Source: Arenivirga flava
GTDB taxonomy: Bacteria > Actinomycetota > Actinomycetes > Actinomycetales > Microbacteriaceae
Length of the DNA stretch: 64,000 nt
Direction: 5' to 3'
Assembly: GCF_030161575.1 (NCBI RefSeq)
Contig: NZ_BSUL01000001.1
Span: 1,054,001-1,118,000 of the forward strand
In this document: positions 38,389-45,772 of the stretch, in pieces
Numbering within the stretch: position 1 is the stretch's first letter
Layout of the letters: each line of letters opens with the position of its first letter
Notes under the pieces: model-generated
What the model was told of the DNA's origin: nothing
The model's database searches: none
The model's input: the letters and a program-made list of their open reading frames with translations, nothing else
Translations under genes and position numbers: made by a program

Positions 38389-38804
38389 GAGCGGTCACCG
38401 CCCGTGCGTCCGGCGATCTCGTCGAGCTCGATCTGGCCGAGGCGCAGCTCCTCCGCCGCGACCGCATCACGGTGGCGGGTCTCGAGCTTCTCGATGCCGC
38501 GGGCGCGGCGCACGGCGTCGCGCACCTCCGCGGCCGCCCGCTCCTCCTCGAGGCGCTGCTCCTGCTCGCGCGCGTCCAGCGCGGCGAGCATGCTGCCGGC
38601 CGCCGCCCGCGCGGCGGCGATCGCGGTGAGGCTGGCGGCGTCGACCGCGTCGGTGCCGGACGCGGCGAGGCCGCCGGCCATGCGCATCCGCTGGTCCGTG
38701 GTCGCCTGGCGCAGCGCCGTCGTGCGTCCGAGCCGCGAGACGGCGGCGTCGTGCTCGACCTGCCGCACCCGCAGCAGGCCGGCGAGCGGGAACTGGCGGT
38801 TCAC
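38385..38804 (-). CDS. fliJ: Flagellar export chaperone FliJ-like
   Basis: 139-aa helical, coiled-coil protein (LRVRQVEHDAAVSRLGR ... EEERAAAEVRDAVRRARGIEKLETRHRDAVAAEE). FliJ proteins are poorly conserved; the call rests on position directly after fliI, length and helical character. The GTG at 38804 overlaps the fliI stop (GTGA). Confidence 0.85.
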   Translation of the reverse strand: MNRQFPLAGLLRVRQVEHDAAVSRLGRTTALRQATTDQRMRMAGGLAASGTDAVDAASLTAIAAARAAAGSMLAALDAREQEQRLEEERAAAEVRDAVRRARGIEKLETRHRDAVAAEELRLGQIELDEIAGRTGGDRS

Positions 38805-40123
38805 GGGGCACCTCCGGGGGTGGCGAGACGGGCGACGAGCGACCCGAGGCGCTGCCACGACTGCTCGAAGGGGGCGGCCTCGTCGAGGCCCTGGCGCAGG
38901 AGCGCGTTGATCGCGTCCTGGTGCGCGAGCGCCGCGTCGACGCGCGGGTTGCTGCCGGGCTGGTACGCGCCGACGTCGATGAGGTCCTGGGCGCTGCGCT
39001 GCGCGGCGAGCACCGCACGCAGCTCGGAGGCCGCCTGGCGCCGGGCCGGCTCGACGACCCGTCCGGCGAGCCGCGAGACCGAGCCGAGGGCGTCGACCGA
39101 CGGGAAGTGGCCCAGCGTGCCGAGCTTGCGGTCGAGCACCACGTGCCCGTCGAGGATCGAGCGGGCCGCGTCCGCGACGGGCTCGTTGTGGTCGTCGCCG
39201 TCGACGAGCACGGTGTAGACGCCGGTGACGGAGCCGTGCGCGGCGGTGCCGGCCCGCTCGAGCAGTTGCGCGAGCACCGAGAAGGTGGAGGGCGGGTAAC
39301 CCCGGGTGGCCGGCGGCTCGCCGGCGCTGAGGCCGATCTCGCGCTGCGCCATCGCCACGCGGGTGAGCGAGTCCATCATGAGCACGACGTCCTCGCCCTG
39401 CTCGCGGAAGTCCTCGGCGATGCGGGTCGCCAGGAACGCCGCGCGCTTGCGCAGCAGCGCCGGCTCGTCGCTCGTCGCGACGACCACGATCGAGCGGGCC
39501 AGCCCCTCCGGGCCGAGGTCGTCCTCCAGGAACTCGCGCACCTCGCGACCGCGCTCCCCCACCAGCGCGATGACGGTGAGGCGCGCATCCGTGCCCCTGG
39601 CGATCATCGACAGCAGCGAGCTCTTGCCGACACCGCTGCCCGCGAAGAGGCCGATGCGCTGACCGCGCCCGAGGGTCGTGAGGGTGTCGAGCACGCGCAC
39701 GCCGGTGGCGAGCGGGGTGAGGATGCGCTGGCGGGCCATCGCGGCCGGCGGCTCCTGCTCCACGGCCACCCAGCGGTCGATGCGGATGGGCCCCTTGCCG
39801 TCGATCGGACGCCCGGAGGCGTCGATGACGCGACCCAGCAGTCCCAGCCCGGTCGGCGCGAGGGCCTGGCCGGAGCGACGGCGCACGATGGCGCCGGCCC
39901 GCACGCCGGTGAGGCTGGCGAGCGGCATGCAGCGCACGGAGCCCTGGGCGGTGGCGACGACCTCGGCCGCGATGACGCGGTCGTCGGCCTGGATCTCCAG
40001 CTGCTCGCCGAGCCCGGCCGCGATGCCGCGCACCTCCACGCCGAGGCCGAGCACGGCCGAGACGACGCCGGTGCGCACGGGGCGCGCGGCGGCGAGGGCG
40101 GCGGCGTGCCGCGCCGGCCTCAT
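38801..40123 (-). CDS. fliI: Flagellar export ATPase FliI
   Basis: 440 aa F1-like ATPase that energises export. Walker A is GLFAGSGVGKSSLL, Walker B is DVVLMMDSLTRVAMAQREIGLSAGEPPATRGYPPS, and a conserved C-terminus follows. ATG at 40123 overlaps the fliH stop (ATGA); the open extension upstream is a shadow of fliH. Confidence 0.97.
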   Translation of the reverse strand: MRPARHAAALAAARPVRTGVVSAVLGLGVEVRGIAAGLGEQLEIQADDRVIAAEVVATAQGSVRCMPLASLTGVRAGAIVRRRSGQALAPTGLGLLGRVIDASGRPIDGKGPIRIDRWVAVEQEPPAAMARQRILTPLATGVRVLDTLTTLGRGQRIGLFAGSGVGKSSLLSMIARGTDARLTVIALVGERGREVREFLEDDLGPEGLARSIVVVATSDEPALLRKRAAFLATRIAEDFREQGEDVVLMMDSLTRVAMAQREIGLSAGEPPATRGYPPSTFSVLAQLLERAGTAAHGSVTGVYTVLVDGDDHNEPVADAARSILDGHVVLDRKLGTLGHFPSVDALGSVSRLAGRVVEPARRQAASELRAVLAAQRSAQDLIDVGAYQPGSNPRVDAALAHQDAINALLRQGLDEAAPFEQSWQRLGSLVARLATPGGAP

Positions 40124-40719
40124 CGCCAGGCCCCTTCGAGCGCGGCGCGGGCGCGGGTCATCGCGCCGGCGATCGTGGCCTCGACGACGCCGTCCGGGCA
40201 CTCGCCGATCGCATCGCCGGGGCGCACGGAGGGGTCGGCCACGAGCGGCACGCCGGTCTCGGCGCGCAGGGCGGGATCGAGCATGCCGAGGTCGTCGGGG
40301 TGCAGCCGCACCCGTACGACCTCAGCGGCGCTCTCGTGCGCGAGCACGCGGGCGAGGGCGGCGCGGGCGCCGTTGGGCGCATCGTCCAGCTCGACGCCGA
40401 CGATCGCCTCCGCGAGCTCGAGACCGCCCTCGACGAGCGCGTGCTCAGCCTCAGCCAGCACGGGCTGCGCGACCAGCGACACCCGCTGGGCGGCGGTGCG
40501 CAGGGCCTGCGCGGCCTGGTGCAGCTCGGCCATCGCGGCGGCCAGCGCCTGCGAGGCCTCCGCCTCGAGGCGCGCCTCGCGGGCCGCGACCTCGGCCGCG
40601 CCGGCCTGCAGCCCCTCGGCGTAGCCGACGGCGCGGGCGCGTTCGCGCTCGCCCCGCAGCACGTCGCTGCGCGGGTCGAGGCTGGGGAAGGCGATGCGCG
40701 CGAGGCGGGACTCAGACAT
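40120..40719 (-). CDS. fliH: Flagellar assembly protein FliH
   Basis: 199 aa. An Ala/Glu-rich helical N-terminal half (YAEGLQAGAAEVAAREARLEAEA) and a C-terminal FliH/V-ATPase E domain (VVRVRLHPDDLGML ... SVRPGDAIGECPDGVVEATI). It regulates FliI. It starts 8 nt inside the fliG 3' end. Confidence 0.93.
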   Translation of the reverse strand: MSESRLARIAFPSLDPRSDVLRGERERARAVGYAEGLQAGAAEVAAREARLEAEASQALAAAMAELHQAAQALRTAAQRVSLVAQPVLAEAEHALVEGGLELAEAIVGVELDDAPNGARAALARVLAHESAAEVVRVRLHPDDLGMLDPALRAETGVPLVADPSVRPGDAIGECPDGVVEATIAGAMTRARAALEGAWR

Positions 40720-41737
40720 AGTCGTCCGCCTCCTCGTCCTCGAACTGCAGGCTGATGACGCCCTCCGCGTCGAGCGAGCGCATGGCGCCGACGATGGCGG
40801 CGCGCGCCTCCTCCACCTGCGAGAGCCGCACCTGGCCGAGCAGGCCGATCTCGTCGTCGACGAGCTCCTTCTGGCGTTCGGAGATGTTGCCGCGGATGGT
40901 CGTCTCGATCCGCTCGGACGCGGCGCGCAGGGCGAGCGCCAGCACGGCGGGCTCGATGCCGCGCAGCACGGCCTGCACGTCGCGGTTGGTGAGGCGCAGC
41001 AGGTCCTCGAAGGTGACCATGCGGGCGCGCACCTCCTCCGCCAGCACCGGGTCGCGCACCTCGAGGGCCTCGAGCATGGCGCGCTCGGTGGCAGCATCCG
41101 CTCGGTTCAGGATGTCGACGAGCGGCTGCACGCCGCCGGTGACGGAGACGGCCTCGCGCGGCGTGATGACCGCGGCGATGCGGCTGCGCAGCGAGTCGGC
41201 GACGATCGCCACCGCCTCGGGGGTGGCCGCGCCCATCGTGGCGATGCACTGCACGACGTCGGCCCGCACGTCGTCCTCGAGCCCGGCGAGCACCGCCGAG
41301 GCGAGATCGGGGCGCAGGTGCGTCAGCACCAGCGCGATGGTCTGCGGCAGCTCGGCGTCGAGCAGGGTGCGCAGGTGGCTGGCCTCCGCCTGCTCGAGGA
41401 ACTCGAAGGAGCGGCCGTTGAGCGTCGAGGCGACCCGGTCGAGCACGCCCGCGGCGCGCTCGGCGCCGTACGAGGCCTCGAGCAGGCCGACCGCGACGTC
41501 GCGGCCGCCGCGGGAGAGGCGGCGCCCCTCGGTCGTGAGGTCGTAGAACTCGTCGACGGCGCTCTCGGCGATGAAGCTGTCGACCCGCTGCATGGCCAGG
41601 ATCTCGGCGGTGACCGCCTCGGCCTCGTCGTCGGTGAACTCCTTCATGACCTCGGCCGCGTGCTGCTGGTCGAGCTGCATGAGGATCACGGCGACGCGCT
41701 GCGCACCGCTCAGGGTGCCGGGCCGCTGCACGCTCAC
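40712..41737 (-). CDS. fliG: Flagellar motor switch protein FliG
   Basis: 341 aa rotor protein. The N-terminal domain binds FliF (MQLDQQHAAEVMKEFTDDE), and the C-terminal torque helix has charged residues (EDLLRLTNRDVQAVLRGIEPAVLALALRAASERI ... NISERQKELVDDEI). EHPQ-type motif region degenerate but present. GTG start overlaps the fliF stop (GTGA). Confidence 0.96.
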   Translation of the reverse strand: MSVQRPGTLSGAQRVAVILMQLDQQHAAEVMKEFTDDEAEAVTAEILAMQRVDSFIAESAVDEFYDLTTEGRRLSRGGRDVAVGLLEASYGAERAAGVLDRVASTLNGRSFEFLEQAEASHLRTLLDAELPQTIALVLTHLRPDLASAVLAGLEDDVRADVVQCIATMGAATPEAVAIVADSLRSRIAAVITPREAVSVTGGVQPLVDILNRADAATERAMLEALEVRDPVLAEEVRARMVTFEDLLRLTNRDVQAVLRGIEPAVLALALRAASERIETTIRGNISERQKELVDDEIGLLGQVRLSQVEEARAAIVGAMRSLDAEGVISLQFEDEEADDYV

Positions 41738-43338
41738 GAGCGGTTCCCGTCATCCATCATGGCGCGCAGCAGGTCGGCGGTGCGGGCCGGATCGCGCTGC
41801 GCGAGCGCGTTGAGCTCGGCGCGCTTGATCTCGTTGCTGGTCGGCTCCACGGGCTGCAGCTGGGTGAGCGGCACGGTCGGCGGCTCGGCGGGACCCGCGA
41901 TCAGCTCGTCCCACTGCGCCTGGCCGTCGAGCTCGGCGCGCTGGTCGCGCAGCTCGCCGATGTCGACCGGCTCGCGGCGCGGCTTGCGGGCCGCGCGGGC
42001 GACGATGATCGCGACCACGATGGAGCCGATGAGCACCGCCAGCGCGATCGCGCCGGTCCGGATGAGGGACTGCACCTGCTGCTCCTGCTCGGCGGCGCGC
42101 GCCTCGGCCAGCGCCGTCTCGGCACCCTCGGCGGCCGTGGTGTCGAAGTCGACCACCTGCACGGCGACCGCGTCGCCGCGGGCGGCGTCGATGCCGGCGG
42201 CAGCTGCCACCAGCTGCTCGATGTTCCCGACGTCGGCACCGCCGAGCGCGGCCTGGTTCAGCGCGACCGAGACGGTCTGCCGCTCGACGCCGCCGGCGGG
42301 CGTGGTGACGGTCTCGACGGTGCGGTCGATCGCGTTGGTGCGGTTCGACGACTCGTTGACGTAGGCGCCGTCGCCCTGGTTGCCCTCGGCCTGCGGCACC
42401 GCGATGTTGTCCGGCCCCAGCACGCCCGCGGCGCCCTGCTGCTCGCCGGTGTAGCTCTCGGTGTCGGTCGTCTCCGTGAGCGCGGGCGCGCCCTCGGGCA
42501 CGCCGTAGCTCTCGCTCGTGCGCTCGCTCACGCCCTGCGCCACGTCGGCGGAGACGACGACCGAGCTGTTGCCCGCCCCGACGATGCGGTCGAGCATCGT
42601 GGTGACGGCCGCGGCGACGCGGGTCTCGTACTCGTTCGCCTGATCGCCCGAGCTGCCGGTGGCGCCGCCGCCGACGGTCGAGAGCACGGTGCCGTCGGCG
42701 TCGATGACCGCCACGTCGGTGCTCGCCATCCCCTGCACGGCGGCCGAGACGAGGTGCACGATCGCCTGCACCTGCTCGCCGGAGAGCGTCGTACCGCTGC
42801 GGGTGGCCACGAAGACGGATGCGGTCGGGTCGCGCTGCTCGCTCACGAACACCGTCTCCTCGGGCAGCGCGAGGCGCACGGTCGCCGTCTCGACGCCGCT
42901 GATCGCCGCGATGGTCGCGGCCAGCTCGCCCTCGAGCGCGCGCTGGTAGGTCACGTTCTGCTGGAACTCGCTGGCGGTGACGCCCATCTGGTCCAGCAGG
43001 TTGTAGCCCTGCGAGTTGTCGCCGGGCAGACCGGCCGAGGCGAGCGCGAGGCGCTGGTCGTACACGTCGCCCTCGGGCACGAGCACGGTCGAGCCGCCGT
43101 CGGCGAGCTCGTACGAGACACCGCTCGCCTGCAGCTCCTCGACGACCGCGCTGGCGTCCGTCGCGCTGAGGCCCGAGAACAGCGGGGTGAGGGTCGGGCG
43201 CGCCAGCCAGCTGGCCAGCGCGACGCCGCCGAGCACGACGGCGGCCAGGCCGATGATCGCGATGGTCATCTGCGCGGGGGTGAAGCCGCGCACCCATCCG
43301 CTCAGCCGCTGCCAGAGGTTCTGCACTGCTGCCGGCAT
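41734..43338 (-). CDS. fliF: Flagellar MS-ring protein FliF
   Basis: 534 aa. Two membrane helices (about 24-46 and 440-462) flank the ring-building domains (LFSGLSATDASAVVEELQASGVSYEL; LALPEETVFVSEQRDPTASVFV). The C-terminal tail (PARTADLLRAMMDDG) binds FliG. Intact frame. Confidence 0.97.
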   Translation of the reverse strand: MPAAVQNLWQRLSGWVRGFTPAQMTIAIIGLAAVVLGGVALASWLARPTLTPLFSGLSATDASAVVEELQASGVSYELADGGSTVLVPEGDVYDQRLALASAGLPGDNSQGYNLLDQMGVTASEFQQNVTYQRALEGELAATIAAISGVETATVRLALPEETVFVSEQRDPTASVFVATRSGTTLSGEQVQAIVHLVSAAVQGMASTDVAVIDADGTVLSTVGGGATGSSGDQANEYETRVAAAVTTMLDRIVGAGNSSVVVSADVAQGVSERTSESYGVPEGAPALTETTDTESYTGEQQGAAGVLGPDNIAVPQAEGNQGDGAYVNESSNRTNAIDRTVETVTTPAGGVERQTVSVALNQAALGGADVGNIEQLVAAAAGIDAARGDAVAVQVVDFDTTAAEGAETALAEARAAEQEQQVQSLIRTGAIALAVLIGSIVVAIIVARAARKPRREPVDIGELRDQRAELDGQAQWDELIAGPAEPPTVPLTQLQPVEPTSNEIKRAELNALAQRDPARTADLLRAMMDDGNRS

Positions 43339-43721
43339 CAGGCCTGCATCCTCATGATCTCGTTGAAGGCCTCCACGCCGCGGTTGCGCATCGTGGCGAT
43401 GACCTCGAGCGTGAGGCTCGAGCGCGCGGCGGCGATGGTGGCGTCGTGGATGTCGGTCAGGTCGCCGGTGACGGCCGCGATGGCGAGCTCGTTCGAGACG
43501 CCGGACAGGCGCTGCGCCTCGTCGACCGCGCCGGTCAGCTGGGTGGCGAAGCTGCCGCCGCGCTCGGCGGCCGCGGCCGCCTGCGCCGAGGAGACGCCGA
43601 CGGGGGCGGTCGTGATCGGGGCGATCGGGGCGAAGCCGGCACCCGCATCCGCTCGTTCGAAGGGGTTCACGGCACCGACGCCGCCGATGGCGCCGAGCAT
43701 CTCGCTGCCGAAGAACGCCAT
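43338..43721 (-). CDS. fliE: Flagellar hook-basal body protein FliE
   Basis: 127 aa. The C-terminal region SFATQLTGAVDEAQRLSGVSNELAIAAVTGDLTDIHDATIAAARSSLTLEVIATMRNRGVEAFNEIMRM is classic FliE, linking MS ring and rod. ATG at 43721 overlaps flgC (ATGA). Confidence 0.95.
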   Translation of the reverse strand: MAFFGSEMLGAIGGVGAVNPFERADAGAGFAPIAPITTAPVGVSSAQAAAAAERGGSFATQLTGAVDEAQRLSGVSNELAIAAVTGDLTDIHDATIAAARSSLTLEVIATMRNRGVEAFNEIMRMQA

Positions 43722-44110
43722 CACTGCCTGCCGATCTGGATGCCGGCGAGGTACGTCTCGCGGGCCCGGTCGACGACCGCGGCGCTGGCCTGGTAGCCGC
43801 GCTGGGCCATGATCAGGTTGCCCATCTGCTCGGCCATGTCGATGTCGGGGTAGCGCACGTAGCCCTCCGCGTCGGCGAGCGGATGGTCGGGGCTGTAGAC
43901 CACGCGCCCCTCGGCGTCGCCGAACGCGGCGCTCGCGAAGGCGCCGGTCGTGCCCTCGCCCGCCTGGATGGCCACGTAGCGGGTCTGGAAGGCGGCCCCG
44001 TCGGTGCCGGTGACGGTGTTGACGTTGGCGAGGTTGTCGCTGACCGCGTCGAGCCACTTGCGGTGCGCGGTGAGTCCGGTGCCGGCGATGCCGATCGCGT
44101 CGAAGGGCAT
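43721..44110 (-). CDS. flgC: Flagellar rod protein FlgC
   Basis: 129 aa proximal rod subunit. N-terminal GIAGTGLTAHRKWLDAVSDNLANVNT and C-terminal MAEQMGNLIMAQRGYQASAAVVDRARETYL rod signatures flank a short middle. Slightly shorter than the usual 135-150. Confidence 0.95.
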   Translation of the reverse strand: MPFDAIGIAGTGLTAHRKWLDAVSDNLANVNTVTGTDGAAFQTRYVAIQAGEGTTGAFASAAFGDAEGRVVYSPDHPLADAEGYVRYPDIDMAEQMGNLIMAQRGYQASAAVVDRARETYLAGIQIGRQ

Positions 44111-44448
44111 CAGCTGCCCCGCAGGGCGGTGCGCACGCCGGAGAACTGGCCGTCCATGGCGTTGGCCGCGAACTGGTAGCGCAGCACGGTGTCGACGTTC
44201 GAGAGCGTCTCGGTGTCGAGGTTGACGTTGCCGCCGTCGGTGCGGGTCGGCTCGAGCGAGAGGGAGGTCGTCGCCTGCACCCGGCCGTCGCCGCGCGAGG
44301 CGGAGCGGGCGAGCTCCTCCTCGAACCGCACCCGGCCGGCCTGGTAGCCGGGGGTGTTCACGTTCGCGATGTTGTCCGCGATCTGCCGCTGCCGCTGCGC
44401 GAGGCCGTCGAGCGCGCTGTGCAGCACGTTGAAGGTCACCGAGGTCAT
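44110..44448 (-). CDS. flgB: Flagellar rod protein FlgB
   Basis: 112 aa proximal rod subunit (LHSALDGLAQRQRQIADNIANVNTPGYQAGRVRFEEEL). First gene of the twelve-gene flgB-flgE operon. ATG at 44448 lacks a clear Shine-Dalgarno, which fits control by RNA-binding proteins on its structured leader. Confidence 0.95.
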   Translation of the reverse strand: MTSVTFNVLHSALDGLAQRQRQIADNIANVNTPGYQAGRVRFEEELARSASRGDGRVQATTSLSLEPTRTDGGNVNLDTETLSNVDTVLRYQFAANAMDGQFSGVRTALRGS

Positions 44449-44480
44449 GGAGGTGCTCGTCTTCCCGAAAAGAGCGAAGC

Positions 44481-44523
44481 GGCCGATCCGTGGCCTACCC
44501 GAAGCGGGACGATCCGTGTCCCG
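44481..44523 (-). promoter_or_regulatory. Two ACGGA loop hairpins in flgB leader (candidate CsrA sites)
   Basis: On the mRNA, CGGGAC-ACGGATC-GTCCCG (44523-44505) forms a 6-bp stem with ACGGA in the loop. 9 nt further on, GGCC-ACGGATC-GGCC (44495-44481) repeats the same loop on a 4-bp stem. ANGGA in a hairpin loop is the established CsrA recognition pattern. Both lie between the FliA-type promoter and flgB. Confidence 0.6.
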
Positions 44524-44532
44524 CATCAGGCA

Positions 44533-44561
44533 CTCTCGGCTCGGGCCGGCGGCCGGTAAGC
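44533..44561 (-). promoter_or_regulatory. FliA-type promoter of flgB operon
   Basis: Minus strand GCTTAC (44561-44556), 15-bp spacer, GCCGAGAG (44540-44533) then TGCC. Aligns base for base with the fliC promoter. It would drive flgB to flgE. Confidence 0.78.
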
Positions 44562-44638
44562 GACGCTCGTGGCCCACTTCGGGGGTCAGTGGCTCGGCGG
44601 GCGAGGTTCCGCGTCGCCCGGGGTGCATCCGCGCGCGG

Positions 44639-44740
44639 GCGCTGTCGCGACCGTGCGCATCCGCTCGTCGGCGCTGTCGCGTCCCTGCGCATCCGCTCGT
44701 CGGCGCTGTCGCGTCCCTGCGCACTCGCGCGTCGGCGCTG
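44639..44740. repeat. 32-bp tandem repeat array
   Basis: Units beginning GCGCTGTCGCG start at 44639, 44671, 44703 and 44735 (period 32). The units share GCGCATCCGCTCGTCG; the last is partial and diverged. Non-coding, upstream of the flgB promoter. Confidence 0.88.
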
Positions 44741-44755
44741 CGGGTTCGGCCCACC

Positions 44756-44857
44756 TTCTTGCCGAACGACGGAGATCTCGGGCCGATGCCGTCGCATCGG
44801 GCGAGGTGCAGCGCTGCACATGGTGCCGGGGCAGGTTATCTCCGTCGTTTGGCGAAG
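44756..44857. repeat. Long palindrome with two internal hairpins (element 4)
   Basis: Outer arms GCCGAACGACGGAGAT (44761-44776) and ATCTCCGTCGTTTGGC (44838-44853) match at 15 of 16 positions. Inside are CCGATG-CCGTCG-CATCGG (44783-44800) and the perfect palindrome GTGCAGCGCTGCAC (44806-44819). Either strand could fold as a three-way junction. It may be a terminator for fliT, a structured RNA or a repetitive element. Confidence 0.6.
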
Positions 44858-44881
44858 GGCCTCGGGCGCCTCGCGGTCGAG

Positions 44882-44960
44882 CGGATGCGGGCGGGTGGGC
44901 GGATGCGGGCGGGTGGGTGAGTGAGTGAGTGAGTGAGTGAGTGAGTGAGTGAGTGAGTGA
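44882..44960. repeat. 18-bp duplication followed by (GTGA)11 microsatellite
   Basis: GGATGCGGGCGGGTGGGC-like units occur twice (about 44882-44917). They are followed by eleven perfect GTGA copies (44917-44960). Tetranucleotide tracts are prone to slippage; here the tract is non-coding, downstream of the fliT-like stop. Confidence 0.9.
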
Positions 44961-44994
44961 GTGGGCGCGGGTGCGGGCGGATGCGCCCCGCGCG

Positions 44995-45288
44995 TCAGGC
45001 TGAGACGTCGAGGTAGCGGGGCACGGCCGCTCCCCCGGTTGCCTCGACCGCGTCGATCGCGACGCGCTGGCGGTCGAGGTCGAGCAGCTCGGCGCGCAGC
45101 GCCGCGATGTGCTCGGCCTGCAGGGCGAGCAGCCGCTCGGCACGGCCTCGCAGTGCCTCGGGCAGCGGGCCGGCGAGCGCCGGCGGGCTCCAGCGCTCCA
45201 GCGTCGTCGTGCTCAGCGCCGCCTCGAGCTCGTCGAGGGCACGCGACCATGCTCGGGCGGCGAGGTCTGGGGCTGCGGTGGTGGTCAC
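44995..45288 (-). CDS. FliT-like flagellar chaperone (hypothetical)
   Basis: 97-aa helical protein (AWSRALDELEAALSTTTLERW ... RAERLLALQAEHIAALRAELLDLDRQRVAI). No clear family motif. Its place right after fliS and its size match FliT, the filament-cap chaperone. The GTG at 45288 follows a weak GGAA site. Confidence in the gene is good, in the function modest. Confidence 0.7.
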   Translation of the reverse strand: MTTTAAPDLAARAWSRALDELEAALSTTTLERWSPPALAGPLPEALRGRAERLLALQAEHIAALRAELLDLDRQRVAIDAVEATGGAAVPRYLDVSA

Positions 45289-45346
45289 GGTCGGGTTCCC
45301 ATGCTGTCGGGACGAGCGGATGCGGGTGGCGGCGGCGCAGCGCCGC

Positions 45347-45772
45347 TCAGGCGATGCCGCGCGCGGCGAGCTCGGGCGAGGCCGTCGCCGTCGAGGTCGC
45401 CGCCGCGGCCTGCCGGAAGCCGTCGGCGACGGGCTCGAGGATGCGGAGGCACTCGCGGGTCCGCCGCGCATCGCCCTCCACGTTGGCCCGCACCATCTCG
45501 CTGCCGACGAAGGTGTAGATCGACAGCAGCTGCGCCGCGCCGTCCCAGGTCTCCGTGTCGAGCGCGCTCGCGAGCTCCGCGACGATGGCCTGCGCGTGGA
45601 TGAGCTCGGTCGACGCCGTGACGAAGTCCCCCTGCTGCTGCGCCCGCTCGGCGCGGGACAGGTCGAGCAGCATCCGGTCGAAGAGCATGACCACGAGCTG
45701 TGCGGGCGTCGCCGACTGCACGGACTTGCGGACGTACTCGGCGCGGGCCCGCTCGGGGTTCAGCAGTGTCAT
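45347..45772 (-). CDS. fliS: Flagellin export chaperone FliS
   Basis: 141 aa helical bundle (YVRKSVQSATPAQLVVMLFDRMLLDLSRAE ... ELIHAQAIVAELASAL). FliS holds flagellin unfolded before export. ATG at 45772 overlaps the fliD stop (ATGA). Confidence 0.96.
   Translation of the reverse strand: MTLLNPERARAEYVRKSVQSATPAQLVVMLFDRMLLDLSRAERAQQQGDFVTASTELIHAQAIVAELASALDTETWDGAAQLLSIYTFVGSEMVRANVEGDARRTRECLRILEPVADGFRQAAAATSTATASPELAARGIA

Noticed and set aside
44639-44740. CRISPR array
   Set aside because: The repeats are directly tandem without unique spacers, and there are no cas genes.
44495-45250. Protein-coding frames through the GTGA tract (Thr-His-Ser-Leu repeats)
   Set aside because: Translation of a tetranucleotide repeat; no start site or family match.
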